From CAYFUT01 sp964346395 (lineage in GTDB: Bacteria; Bacillota; Halanaerobiia; Halobacteroidales; Halobacteroidaceae): 16,893 nt of DNA. Below are positions 6,252 through 15,451 of the stretch, piece after piece. Every line of letters starts with the position of its first letter. The first letter of the stretch is position 1. The stretch is taken from the NCBI GenBank assembly GCA_964346395.1, contig CAYFUT010000056.1, forward strand, positions 1 to 16,893, read 5' to 3'. A program made the translations under genes and the position numbers. Below the pieces are notes generated by a model. The model ran no database searches, was not told the DNA's origin, and saw only the letters and a program-made list of their open reading frames with translations.

Positions 6252-8243
6252 TTAAGCTAAAATCACTACTCTATAACCAGCTATTTTTAATGCTAATTTT
6301 TCTTGCTCTACTTTATATTCTTGGTCTTTAATTAAATCAACCCAAATATCCTGCTTAATACCTAATTCTGATAAATCAAATTCCAATTCAGCATTTTGCG
6401 GACTATTGTTAAAAATAACTAATAACTGATTATCTTCTTCAATTCTTTTAAATGCATAAATATTTTTAACTGCATCCTTAGTCACTAGTTCAAAATCACC
6501 AGTTCTTAAAGCAGAATTATTTTGGCAAATAGCAATTAATCTTTTATACCAGGCAAGCAGATCAGTATCCTGCTGTTCTTTTTCCCAGACCATAGACCGC
6601 CGACAGCTTTTAAATTCTTCTCCCGTAAGGCCTACCTCATCTCCATAGTAAATCATAGGCGGCCCCAGATAAGTCATTTGGAAAGCAACTGCTAGCTTCT
6701 GTCTCGTCTTATCATTATCGGCAACCGTCAGTACTCGGTCAGTATCATGACTATCTATTAAATTAAGCGAGGCCATCTGGGCGGGCTGTTTATATTGAGT
6801 CCTTACTTTAGCTAATTCAGCTGCAAACTTCTCCACATTAATCTCCCGCCGACAGAAAAAATCCCAGACTGCATTGGTGAAAACATAATTCATAACCCCA
6901 TCAAATTGATCACCGTCTAACCAGGGAGTACCATCATCCCAGACTTCACCTACAATATAAGCCTCTGGATCAGCCGCTTTAACTGTTTTTCTAAACTCCC
7001 GCCAAAACTGATGATCAATCTCATTAGCTACATCTAACCGCCAACCGTCAATTCCCACTTCTTCAATCCAATACCGGGCTACTTTTAATAAATAACTTCT
7101 TACTTCCGGATTAGCCGTCCTTAATTTGGGCATGTTCCAGTTAGTAGTAACAAAAGTTTCATAATTAGGGGTGATCATTTCCTCTAATTTCTGGTTCTGC
7201 CGCGATAGTTTCCTCAATGATTCCAAACTAATCTTAAAGTTAGACCCCTGGTCTATTACCTCTTTTCCTAATTCTAATAAATATTCTTCGCCTTGTGCAC
7301 TATCTAATTTAAACTTAGGTAAAATTTCTTGTTTTAATAAGTCATAACTTAAATTTTCAGCCTGCTTTAGTTCCCGGGCCAACTTCTCCAGAACCGGATA
7401 ATCTATCCCCGGATTTTCTTTAATCGGAAAACTATCTATATAAAACCAATCCTTATATTCTGATTCTGCCCCCTTTTCTACCACATCCTGAAAAGCAAAA
7501 AACTGACGGCTGCAGTGATTAAATACGGCGTCAAAAATAACCTTAATCTCCCTTTTATGGGCTTCGTTAACTAACTTCTTACAGTCTTCTAAATCCCCAA
7601 ACTGAGGATCTATACTCAGATAATCGATAGTATCATACTTATGGGTAGTCCCGGCGGCAAAAATCGGGGTCAGATAAATAGCGTCAATCCCTAACTCATC
7701 TAAGTAATCTAATTTATCGATTATCCCCTGTAAATCCCCGCCGTAAACAGTAGATCTATCCGGTTCACTCCCCCAGGGGCTGGTAGTTTCCGGACTAAGC
7801 TCCGGATTAGCATTATTAAATGAATCCGGAAAGATCTGATAAAAAACTGAATTCTTCACCCAGTCAGGAGTAGTAAAGTAATCTCGTTCGCAGATATAAG
7901 AATACTCAAAACAATCAGTAGACTCTGGAATATCATCGGTAAAATTGCCGCCGTAGTAAAGCTGGTTCTTTCCATCATCAAGAGTAAAATAATACCTAAA
8001 TCTTTTATCCGGGTATTTTATTTCGGCCCGAAAATAATCAAATAAATTATCAGCAGCATATTTAGTCATTTCTACCGAATAACGGGGAGGATTAGTCTCC
8101 CAGACTCTATATCTGCCATCATAAACAATACTAGCTTGTTCTAAATCACCTTTTTTAGCCCTCAGCTGGATAAATAGTGTATCCTCTGCTATTGGATAAG
8201 CATAATTTCCGTATGGTTGATGATAAATAGCTTCTTTAAACAT
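6252..8243 (-). CDS. GH13 neopullulanase / cyclomaltodextrinase-type alpha-glycosidase with an insertion
   Basis: This 663-residue cytoplasmic enzyme should hydrolyse alpha-1,4 (and some alpha-1,6) links in maltodextrins, cyclodextrins or pullulan fragments. An N-terminal beta-sandwich (about 1-120, CBM34-like) precedes the TIM barrel. Catalytic regions are DAVFNH (238-243), GWRLDVANE with nucleophile Asp404, GEVW with acid/base Glu433, and SHDTDR with Asp500. MPKLRTANPEV (371-381) is typical of the GH13_20 group. About 80 charged, helix-prone residues (roughly 278-358) separate FPIKENP from PNYETF, where relatives join almost directly; this explains a length about 80 above the usual 585. The ATG at 8243 has AGGAGG at 8250-8255 (6 nt). 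A TTG at 8264 in the same frame would lie upstream of that site and is rejected. The start overlaps the mannosidase stop by 8 bp, suggesting translational coupling. Confidence 0.92.
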   Translation of the reverse strand: MFKEAIYHQPYGNYAYPIAEDTLFIQLRAKKGDLEQASIVYDGRYRVWETNPPRYSVEMTKYAADNLFDYFRAEIKYPDKRFRYYFTLDDGKNQLYYGGNFTDDIPESTDCFEYSYICERDYFTTPDWVKNSVFYQIFPDSFNNANPELSPETTSPWGSEPDRSTVYGGDLQGIIDKLDYLDELGIDAIYLTPIFAAGTTHKYDTIDYLSIDPQFGDLEDCKKLVNEAHKREIKVIFDAVFNHCSRQFFAFQDVVEKGAESEYKDWFYIDSFPIKENPGIDYPVLEKLARELKQAENLSYDLLKQEILPKFKLDSAQGEEYLLELGKEVIDQGSNFKISLESLRKLSRQNQKLEEMITPNYETFVTTNWNMPKLRTANPEVRSYLLKVARYWIEEVGIDGWRLDVANEIDHQFWREFRKTVKAADPEAYIVGEVWDDGTPWLDGDQFDGVMNYVFTNAVWDFFCRREINVEKFAAELAKVRTQYKQPAQMASLNLIDSHDTDRVLTVADNDKTRQKLAVAFQMTYLGPPMIYYGDEVGLTGEEFKSCRRSMVWEKEQQDTDLLAWYKRLIAICQNNSALRTGDFELVTKDAVKNIYAFKRIEEDNQLLVIFNNSPQNAELEFDLSELGIKQDIWVDLIKDQEYKVEQEKLALKIAGYRVVILA

Positions 8244-11200
8244 TCTGGCCCTCCTCTTCACCAAATCTTAACTTGAAAGTTTTTATTTCATAAGGCTTGA
8301 TTACAAAAGAAAATTGATTATCATCTACAGCTAATTCCTCCTTGTTTTTTTCATTGAGATTACACTCCCAGACAGCTTCCAGATCATGAGCACACGTAAT
8401 ATTTACTTCACTTCGGCGGTTATAGCATTCATATAAGCGAATTATAATATCTTTGCTATCTTCTGCCTGTTTAATCACCTCTAAAACTACATTTTCCTGA
8501 TCCAGACTAATAATCGAATATTCAGTCGGAAGATTCCCGTCGTGAGCAGGTTCTACCTTAGAATGCAGCGGACAATTAAGCTGATAAGCCATCGGAACTG
8601 TCCCGCCTGCTTTCCAATCTCCCCCGTGGGGATAAAGCGAATAAGTAAATTCGTGAATTCCCCTATCTGCCTCTTCATTGGGCCGGATTGGTGATTTTAT
8701 TAAGGTCAAGCGCATAACTCCGTCTTTAATATCGTGGCCGTACTTGCAGTCATTTAGCAGGCTAACACCGTAATTATCTTCTGATAAATCAGCCCATTTA
8801 TGGCCTACAACTTCAAACTTAGCCCGATCCCAGCTTGTATTTTCGTGGGTAGGCCGGGTTAAATTCCCATACTGAATCTCATAAGTAGCTTCCTTACTGT
8901 GAATATCAACTGGAAATGCTGCCTTTAAAAGCACCTGCTTTTCCTTCCAGTCAATCCGGTTTTTGACATCAATTCTCGGCAGCCGATGGTAAATCTGAAT
9001 ATACTGTTCAATTGTTGATTCCATAAATTCCCGCGTAATCTTTAGGGTAGCTCTTACCGGACCAGTTTCTACAATTTCTATACTCTGTAGATCATCTACT
9101 TCCCACTTCTTCTCCCGATAAAATTCATGGATATCCCAGGCGTCCCACAGCAGGGCCTTATCTTCAAAAGCCTGAAGCTGATTAGCCTTAGTTCCCTCCT
9201 TTAGAACCTCTCGTTGATTTATTTTATCGTAGATAGATTTTATATTAGCCTGTTCATCAAACTTAATCTTGAAAAATTGATTGCTTAACTCCCTCTTACC
9301 TACTTCCAAGGCCGCTTCTTCATCATTACCGGAACCTTCTTGAATAGTAAAAGTTTTATACCCTTTAGGCGGAACACCTTCGGCAAAGAAAAGTAGCTTT
9401 TGCTTGCCGGTTTTATCTTCTATAATCTGACTATCCATTACCTGTCCCTGGTTATCTCTTATCTCTATGTTTTCATAACCCGCCGGCAGTTCACATTCAA
9501 CTATATCATCTCTTTTAAAATCAAGCTGGTTAAAAACAACAATAGAAGTCTCCCCTAAATTAATATTATCTGTGATCTTATCAAAAGCAGTAGTTAATAA
9601 ACTTTCTCCCTGGTCAATAGCCTCTTCATACTGCTGATGAGAATCTTCATAAACCGGCTTTATGGAAGTACCAGGAATAATATCATGAAATTGATTTAAC
9701 AGGATTGTTTCCCAGCCGTCATTTATTTCTTGCTGCGGATAATTACTTGTATCAGTAATACACTGCTGCAAGACGTTAAATAACTCAACATCCTGATATA
9801 AAAATTCGCTTTTTCGATTATACTTTTTATTTTTGGCCATTGTGGTATAAGTGCCGCGGTGATACTCTAAATAAAGCTCTCCTACCCATTTAGGTAGTTT
9901 ATCATTATCAGCTACCTTGTGGTCTAACTTTTCAAAGTAATCGCGGGCAGTTCCTAACTCCACTTGCGGGCAGCCCGGAATTCCCTCATTTAATCTATTA
10001 GCCTGTTCTAACATTGCTTTAGTCGGTCCGCCACCGCCGTCGCCGAAGCCGTAACTAACTAGCACTTCATCATTGATATCTTTCTGCTGATAGCGCTGCC
10101 AGGAACCTTTAATTTGCGAGGGTCCAATAAAGCCGTTATATTTAGTAAAAAATCCATCCGAATCATATTCACTAGTAGTTATACAGTGAGTTAACACTTG
10201 CGAGCCGTCTAGTCCTTCCCAAGTAAATGTATCATAAGGAAGCTGATTATACTCATTCCAATTAATTTTGGTAGTCATAAAATACTCTATTCCAAATCCT
10301 TTTAGTATCTGCGGTAAAGCAGCACTATAACCGAATACATCGGGCAGCCAGAGAATTTTATTTTCAACTCCAAATTCTTCTTTGAAAAATCTAGTCCCAA
10401 ACATAATCTGCCTAATCAAAGATTCCCCGGAAGTTAGATTACAGTCAGCTTCTAGCCACATAGCTCCCTCTGCTTCCCAGCGGCCTTCGGCTATTTTTTC
10501 TTTAACCTGCTCATAAATTTGGGGATAATCTTCTTTTAAAAACTGATACAGCTTAGGCTGACTAGACATAAACAAATATTCAGGATATTCTTCCATTAGC
10601 CTTAAGACAGTAGAAAAACTTCTAGCCACCTTTTCTCTAGTCTGCTCTAAAGTCCACAGCCAGGCTACATCAATATGCGTATGGCCTACACAGTGGGCAA
10701 CTAGATCTTTGTCCCCACAATAGTCTCCGTAAAACTCTTCCGCTAAATACTGAATACTCTCGTTAACAGAAGCAAAAAACTGCTGAGAAAACGGCTTGCG
10801 TAGATCTAAAATATTAATAGCTTCAGTTAAATAATTAAGAATATCTAACCGGGTTTTATCTCCTTCTTCGTGTAATTTAGCTACCCGCAACGGAACCTTA
10901 ATATCATAGTACAGCTTTTCAACCTCGGGATTTAATACTTCTAACTTTCCGGATAAATTTATTTCTCCGCTATTGGATACAAAGGAACCCTCTTGAGTCG
11001 TATCAATACCGTTTATATCTGCATTAGCCTGTTTAGTACCATTAAAACAATGTAAATCAATCGTATACTTAGTTCCCGGAACAGCCTCTTTAGCCAACGT
11101 GATATATCTATGGTGCCTATCTACCCCGCGGACTGGTTCCTTATTTACATAAGCAACAGCTTCCGGCAGTCCCTTATCTAATTCTACTACCGCTGTCTGC

Positions 11201-11433
11201 CCTTGAAAAGATTCAGGAATTTCAACCTCAGTTCTAATCCAATAGTGGGTTCGCTCCTCTACCTGGCGGCCGAATTCAAAATCTTCCCAGGGTAGTTCAG
11301 CCGCTTCAACTTCTGCTAAATCTTTAGTTTGCACCTCTTTTAGCTTAAAATCAGTAATCTGTTGAGCATTAGAATATCTATAAGTTGATAATTCCTTTAA
11401 AATACGTTCAATTCTATCCAATTTTAAGTCCAT
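8236..11433 (-). CDS. GH38 alpha-mannosidase
   Basis: This 1065-residue protein is a full-length family 38 alpha-mannosidase of the cytosolic Ams1-like layout, a retaining, metal-dependent enzyme releasing alpha-linked mannose. An N-terminal beta domain (about 1-240) is followed by the catalytic barrel, opening with GHTHIDVAWLW, whose His251/His253/Asp255 region supplies metal ligands. The nucleophile Asp365 is in LWLPDVFGYS, and a later conserved NQFHDIIPGTS supplies another metal-site histidine. C-terminal beta domains fill the last 450 residues. There is no signal peptide, so the substrate must be imported first, fitting the upstream ABC transporter genes. The ATG at 11433 has AGGAGG 9 nt before it. 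The gene follows the second permease after 133 bp holding a large palindrome, and overlaps the next glycosidase by 8 bp. The exact linkage preference cannot be read from the sequence. Confidence 0.95.
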   Translation of the reverse strand: MDLKLDRIERILKELSTYRYSNAQQITDFKLKEVQTKDLAEVEAAELPWEDFEFGRQVEERTHYWIRTEVEIPESFQGQTAVVELDKGLPEAVAYVNKEPVRGVDRHHRYITLAKEAVPGTKYTIDLHCFNGTKQANADINGIDTTQEGSFVSNSGEINLSGKLEVLNPEVEKLYYDIKVPLRVAKLHEEGDKTRLDILNYLTEAINILDLRKPFSQQFFASVNESIQYLAEEFYGDYCGDKDLVAHCVGHTHIDVAWLWTLEQTREKVARSFSTVLRLMEEYPEYLFMSSQPKLYQFLKEDYPQIYEQVKEKIAEGRWEAEGAMWLEADCNLTSGESLIRQIMFGTRFFKEEFGVENKILWLPDVFGYSAALPQILKGFGIEYFMTTKINWNEYNQLPYDTFTWEGLDGSQVLTHCITTSEYDSDGFFTKYNGFIGPSQIKGSWQRYQQKDINDEVLVSYGFGDGGGGPTKAMLEQANRLNEGIPGCPQVELGTARDYFEKLDHKVADNDKLPKWVGELYLEYHRGTYTTMAKNKKYNRKSEFLYQDVELFNVLQQCITDTSNYPQQEINDGWETILLNQFHDIIPGTSIKPVYEDSHQQYEEAIDQGESLLTTAFDKITDNINLGETSIVVFNQLDFKRDDIVECELPAGYENIEIRDNQGQVMDSQIIEDKTGKQKLLFFAEGVPPKGYKTFTIQEGSGNDEEAALEVGKRELSNQFFKIKFDEQANIKSIYDKINQREVLKEGTKANQLQAFEDKALLWDAWDIHEFYREKKWEVDDLQSIEIVETGPVRATLKITREFMESTIEQYIQIYHRLPRIDVKNRIDWKEKQVLLKAAFPVDIHSKEATYEIQYGNLTRPTHENTSWDRAKFEVVGHKWADLSEDNYGVSLLNDCKYGHDIKDGVMRLTLIKSPIRPNEEADRGIHEFTYSLYPHGGDWKAGGTVPMAYQLNCPLHSKVEPAHDGNLPTEYSIISLDQENVVLEVIKQAEDSKDIIIRLYECYNRRSEVNITCAHDLEAVWECNLNEKNKEELAVDDNQFSFVIKPYEIKTFKLRFGEEEGQNV

Positions 11434-11507
11434 ACCTTATTCCCTCCTAAGTAATAATTCTAAAATAAAATTTATTATGGTGCTAACTAATACTGCGTTC
11501 CTTAACT

Positions 11508-11539
11508 ATGTAGCGACATGGCATGCCATGTCGCTACAT
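11508..11539. repeat. Perfect 32-bp palindrome between permease and mannosidase genes
   Basis: The arm ATGTAGCGACATGGCA (11508-11523) is followed at once by its exact reverse complement, giving 16 paired bases and no loop. In RNA it would form a strong hairpin. No U-tract follows in the direction of transcription, so it is not a classical terminator. It resembles the dispersed GTAG...CTAC palindromes found in many copies in some bacterial genomes. It may also tune or protect the mRNA between the transporter and enzyme parts of the operon. Confidence 0.9.
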
Positions 11540-11566
11540 CAATTTATTCTAATTTTTGCCTAAGGA

Positions 11567-12406
11567 TTAACCTTTGACTGCACCTGAACTGAGGCCGGAA
11601 ACAAAATGCTTCTGCATAGAGAGCATAAAAATAACTATCGGCAAAGCAGTTAAAATAGCTCCCGCCGCAAATAATGTCCAGTCCTTACTAAACTGCTGGG
11701 AAATCATATTATATAACCCCACAGCTAACGTCTGTTTTCCTTCGCTGGTTAAAATTAACCGAGCTAAAATAAAGTCATTTACTGTCCGGACAAAACTCAT
11801 CATTGCTGCTACCGCCAAAATCGGCTTCGCTAACGGCAGCATTATCTGCCAGAAAACCCGCAGCCGACCGGCGCCGTCTATCCGGGCAGCATCAATCAAA
11901 CTAGTGGGAATGCTGTCAAAATAACCCTTAATCATCCAACTGGTAAAAGGAACTGCCTGCCCCAGATAAACAATTAAAATTCCTATATGCGTATCCAATA
12001 GTTCAAACATATTTAATAATACATAAATAGCCACCATCGACATCATCACCGGGAACATCTGGACTACCAGCAAAGATAGCAACCCATATTTGCGACCGAC
12101 AAAACTATATTTGGAAAATACATACCCAATTAAAGCAGTCAAAGTTACTGCTATAGCTGCACTTAATAAGCCCAATTTTATAGTATTTAAGTACCAACTA
12201 AAGAACGGATATTTTTTAAATAACTTAATAAAGTTCTCTAAAGTAGCTCCCTGAGGAATTAAAGAAGAACTACTTAAACTATTATAAGGATTAATAGCAG
12301 CACTTGCTATCCAGAGGGTAGGATATAAAACTACGGCCACCGCCGCCAAAATTATTATATAAGAAATAATAGTTTTTAATCTTTCTCTAGTAGTTATTTT
12401 CATCAT
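11567..12406 (-). CDS. ABC sugar transporter permease, MalG type
   Basis: This 279-residue inner-membrane protein has six predicted helices and the permease signature for binding the ATPase: an EAA loop at about 172-195 (DAARIDGAGRLRVF followed by LPLAKP). Its length and its end in SGLSSGAVKG are typical of MalG-like CUT1 permeases. It should pair with the MalF-type protein encoded just upstream to form the channel for an oligosaccharide delivered by the binding protein. The start overlaps the upstream gene's end by 20 bp, with AGGAGG at 12413-12418. ATG 12406 and ATG 12403 are both well placed (6 and 9 nt). The transported sugar cannot be told from the permease. Confidence 0.94.
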   Translation of the reverse strand: MMKITTRERLKTIISYIIILAAVAVVLYPTLWIASAAINPYNSLSSSSLIPQGATLENFIKLFKKYPFFSWYLNTIKLGLLSAAIAVTLTALIGYVFSKYSFVGRKYGLLSLLVVQMFPVMMSMVAIYVLLNMFELLDTHIGILIVYLGQAVPFTSWMIKGYFDSIPTSLIDAARIDGAGRLRVFWQIMLPLAKPILAVAAMMSFVRTVNDFILARLILTSEGKQTLAVGLYNMISQQFSKDWTLFAAGAILTALPIVIFMLSMQKHFVSGLSSGAVKG

Positions 12407-13832
12407 TACCGCCCTCCTCTATAGAATCAGACCTTTTGTATTGGTAAATGCTGAAACTAGCTATAATTAGAAAAATAATAATCGAAATTGCCGCCGCATA
12501 ATTATACTTATTAACTTTTAAGGTCAGCTTATAAACCCAGGAAATTAAAATATCAGTCCCGCCGGCCCGTCCTTTCTGACCAAATACAGCCGGACCGCCT
12601 TCAGTTAATAGATAAATAGTTCCAAAATTATTAAACTGAAAAGCAAACTGCATAATCATCATCGGAATCAATTGCCGCAGTACGAGCGGAAAAGTAATAT
12701 TAGTGAATTTCTGCCACATACTTGCCCCATCAACTTTCGCTGCTTCATACAAGTTATTGGGAATACTCTGTAAAACCCCAGAACAGAGCGCTACAATAAA
12801 CGGCGTAGTCAACCAGAGATTTACTATTAAGACTGCAATCCGGGCCCAGAAGATATCTCCCAGCCAGTCTATCCGCCCCACTTTATCAAAATGGAGCACT
12901 ATTTCGGAACCGAATCGGGCCAAAACCCAGTTAATAGGCGCCAGTAATTTATTAATTATCCCCGACATAGGCACTAATATCTTATTTGCCAGCGGAGCTA
13001 GCTTAGCTATCATTTGGTTGATATGACCGAAATTATAATTTAGTAGATACCGCCAAATCATTACTGACACAAAAGCCGGAATTGCCCAAGGGATAAGTAA
13101 AATAGTTCGCAACACACTGCGTCCTTTAATGTTTTTATTATCTAGAAGAATGGCCAAAAACAATCCCAAAACAAACATCCCGATAGTACTGACTACTGCC
13201 CAGACAACTGTCCAGCCAAACACACTAACAAAAGTATCCCTCCAGCTGGCTACCGTAGTTAAATCAGTAAAGTTCCGCAGCCCCACCCATTTTAATAAGT
13301 GCCCCGGTGGAGAATGATATAAGTCATAATTGGTAAAGGCAATTCCAATCGTAAACAGAATAGGAAATATACTGGCTACCATAAGAAAAATCATACCGGG
13401 GGTGATCGAAAAATAAGGAAACCCCATCTTTATCATATTTTTCCAGGATTCCTTGAACTCCGGCACTTCCTGCCCCTGATCAATTAACTTTCCATTGCGA
13501 TAAGCATCAACAATATTGATAATATGAATTGCTAACAGCCCCAGTAACAAAACTACCGCTACACTGCCCTTAACCATAATAAACAAAGAATGATCTTCCC
13601 CCGGCATACTGCCGAGGGTATATAATTTTTTTAAATGAGTTTTGATAAACTTAAAAGCGGGAAACAGTTCCAGTTTTAAAGTGCTAAAGTTTACAAACCA
13701 GAGGGCTAACTGATAAAGGCTAAATAAAATCCCTTTTATATACTGCCCGTTGTTTAGTTGACCCGCTCCCATAAAGACTGTTGACAGCCCAGCACTAAGA
13801 TATTTATTATCTGCTTTTTGTTTTAAATTCAT
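12387..13832 (-). CDS. ABC sugar transporter permease, MalF type, with extended N-terminus and loop
   Basis: This is the partner permease of the CUT1 transporter, 481 residues from ATG 13832. The EAA loop is at about 363-384 (EAAKVDGASMWQKF followed by TFPLV). It is longer than the usual roughly 300 residues for two reasons. The first about 135 residues add extra membrane helices (LSAGLSTVFMGAGQLNNGQY and a second set near 90-110), as in MalF proteins of several Firmicutes. An extra segment of about 45-55 residues also lies near 268-325 between helices, holding APLANKILVP and LLAPINWVL. The core helices lie between about 145 and 460. The start is a choice: ATG 13838 is only 2 nt from GGGAGG (13841-13846), while ATG 13832 is 8 nt away and is preferred. 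It follows the binding-protein gene by about 20 bp. Confidence 0.93.
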   Translation of the reverse strand: MNLKQKADNKYLSAGLSTVFMGAGQLNNGQYIKGILFSLYQLALWFVNFSTLKLELFPAFKFIKTHLKKLYTLGSMPGEDHSLFIMVKGSVAVVLLLGLLAIHIINIVDAYRNGKLIDQGQEVPEFKESWKNMIKMGFPYFSITPGMIFLMVASIFPILFTIGIAFTNYDLYHSPPGHLLKWVGLRNFTDLTTVASWRDTFVSVFGWTVVWAVVSTIGMFVLGLFLAILLDNKNIKGRSVLRTILLIPWAIPAFVSVMIWRYLLNYNFGHINQMIAKLAPLANKILVPMSGIINKLLAPINWVLARFGSEIVLHFDKVGRIDWLGDIFWARIAVLIVNLWLTTPFIVALCSGVLQSIPNNLYEAAKVDGASMWQKFTNITFPLVLRQLIPMMIMQFAFQFNNFGTIYLLTEGGPAVFGQKGRAGGTDILISWVYKLTLKVNKYNYAAAISIIIFLIIASFSIYQYKRSDSIEEGGNDENNY

Positions 13833-13851
13833 AGTCATCTCCTCCCTTAGC

Positions 13852-15078
13852 TTATCTATTCATCATCTGAATACCTTCTTTAATCATCTGTTCTGCCATC
13901 TTCATTGCCTGTTTAGGTTTTGCCCGACCAGTCAAAACAAAAGTTACCGCATTTGCAGCCGGGTTCCAGACTTGACTCATTTCTGGATTGTTAGGCATCG
14001 GCGCCCCTGAGGATCTAGCCTGTTTGAGGAAACCGTTTAACAGTGGATCATTTTTCATTTGAGAACTCCTAGCCACTTTTTTGTGAGGTACAATAATATT
14101 ATTACTTTTATAATGATCCATAGAACGTTTAGCGTCCGTTAAAAACTTAATGAAGTCTGCTGCTGCCTGTTTATGTTCGCTAAACGTACTTACATAATAA
14201 CCTTTAACCCCAATAAAAGTCTGCGGCCGCCGGTCATTAGGTAACTTAGGTAAGGGAACAACTCCAAAATCGATTCCCGCCTCCTGGTAATCACTTATAA
14301 CCCAGGGACCATTAATAACTGCCCCGCAGCTGCCTTCCATAAATAAACTATTAACCGTATCCCCAGCTCCTTTGGGAATTAAGTTTTCTGTTTTAAAGCG
14401 GCGCAGATACTTAACTCCTCTGATACCACCTTCAGTATTCAACCCTAAATCTTCAATATCATAGCTTCCGTCCGCATTTTGACCGAATACATACCCGCCA
14501 AACCCCTGCAGAAAAGGAGCTGTAAAATAAAAATCTTTTGGATTGAATAAAATTCCGTATTGATTCTGATTATAGTTTGTCATCTTCTTAGCTTTTTTAA
14601 TAAACTCATTAAAAGTAGCAGGAATCTCAGAGTACTTATCCTTGTTATAAATTAAAGCCAACGACTGATAAGAAAAAGGCAGCCCGTAAAGTTTGCCTTT
14701 ATAAGTTAAAGCGCGAACTGATTTAGATAAAAAATGTTTTTTAGCATAGTCTTCAGGTAAATATTTGCTAATAGGTTCAATCAGCCCCTGTTCGACTGTC
14801 TTCCCTATCTTATCATGGGGCCAGGAAACAATATCAGCACCTTTACCCGCCGGGCCATCTAAAGACAGTTTCTGAGCCTGATTCAATTCGGAAATTGAAG
14901 TTATATTAATTTTAGTTCCCGTCTTCTGTTGATAATTGTCAGCAACTTTCTCCAACCATTCCGTTTCACTGCCGGGGTTAACCCAGATTTTTAATTCATC
15001 CGCTGCTCTAACCTCTGGCGTTAAGACAACAGTTAACGATAGCATTAACAATAATAAACTAAGTACCACTTTTTTCAT
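13852..15078 (-). CDS. Extracellular sugar-binding protein, MalE-like family
   Basis: This 408-residue solute-binding protein captures the sugar for the following permeases. The first 25 residues are a signal peptide (MKK, a leucine-rich core, then VRA before ADELKIWV). No cysteine lies near the cleavage site, so it is not a lipoprotein; this suits a free periplasmic protein in a diderm cell. The mature part opens with the beta strand LKIWVNPGSE usual in family 1 binding proteins. It contains GKLYGLPFSYQSLALIYNKD and later GSCGAVINGPWVISDY, both characteristic of maltose/oligosaccharide binders. The ATG at 15078 has GGAGG 7 nt upstream. It is the first gene after a long leader with LacI-type operators and probably the most abundant product of the operon. 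The ligand is not certain: maltodextrin-like or mannose-containing oligosaccharides both fit the enzymes downstream. Confidence 0.95.
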   Translation of the reverse strand: MKKVVLSLLLLMLSLTVVLTPEVRAADELKIWVNPGSETEWLEKVADNYQQKTGTKINITSISELNQAQKLSLDGPAGKGADIVSWPHDKIGKTVEQGLIEPISKYLPEDYAKKHFLSKSVRALTYKGKLYGLPFSYQSLALIYNKDKYSEIPATFNEFIKKAKKMTNYNQNQYGILFNPKDFYFTAPFLQGFGGYVFGQNADGSYDIEDLGLNTEGGIRGVKYLRRFKTENLIPKGAGDTVNSLFMEGSCGAVINGPWVISDYQEAGIDFGVVPLPKLPNDRRPQTFIGVKGYYVSTFSEHKQAAADFIKFLTDAKRSMDHYKSNNIIVPHKKVARSSQMKNDPLLNGFLKQARSSGAPMPNNPEMSQVWNPAANAVTFVLTGRAKPKQAMKMAEQMIKEGIQMMNR

Positions 15079-15354
15079 TGTTATCCCTCCTAATATTTTT
15101 TAGTCTACCTGTCCGTAAGAATCATTACAACTATTAATTTTCTAATTTGTCTAACCTTAAACACAAGCTACCGATTATAAAATAAAAGTTTAATAAGTAA
15201 CCAGCTCTACCCTAAACATGGCAAATTGGTCATTATCGGACTTAGAAACTTATAATTTTATTATGTTATATGGCTTATACATTATATCCTCATTTAAACT
15301 TAACTTATTAGCTTTTAACCTTAGCAAACATATGTTTAACTATAATTTATATTT

Positions 15355-15368
15355 TCGAAACGTTTCGA
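15355..15368. promoter_or_regulatory. LacI-type operator O1
   Basis: TCGAAACGTTTCGA is a perfect 14-bp palindrome with the central CG typical of LacI/GalR-family sites. It lies furthest downstream of the operon promoter, centred at 15361.5 and exactly 32 bp from O2. Confidence 0.88.
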
Positions 15369-15387
15369 GAAGTAAAAATAATTTTAG

Positions 15388-15399
15388 TGAAACGTTTCG
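15388..15399. promoter_or_regulatory. LacI-type operator O2
   Basis: TGAAACGTTTCG contains the perfect 10-bp palindrome GAAACGTTTC. It is centred at 15393.5, 32 bp from O1 and 64 bp from O3, about three and six helical turns. Confidence 0.88.
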
Positions 15400-15451
15400 A
15401 AAAAAGCTAAAAAATTATTTTCCTTTTCTTATAATTTGATTAGCTCTCTAT

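Noticed and set aside
8244..8264. Longer GH13 start at TTG 8264
   Set aside because: The AGGAGG ribosome site lies inside this extension, and ATG 8243 is correctly spaced from it.
11574..11924. Plus-strand frame antisense to the MalG-type permease
   Set aside because: It is a shadow of a well-supported permease gene and has no recognisable domain.
15250..15282. Minus-strand 10-codon frame in the leader with a nearby GAGG, a possible leader peptide
   Set aside because: It is too short, the ribosome site is weak, and no attenuator hairpin follows it.
15326..15337. 12-bp palindrome AAACATATGTTT, considered as a fifth operator
   Set aside because: It lacks the GAAACG core and is AT-rich, so chance is likely. 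Its centre lies 30 bp from O1, which does not fit the 32-bp phase.
15218..15439. Plus-strand 73-codon frame in the operon leader
   Set aside because: It has no good ribosome binding site, runs through two operators on the opposite strand from the operon, and looks like chance AT-rich coding.
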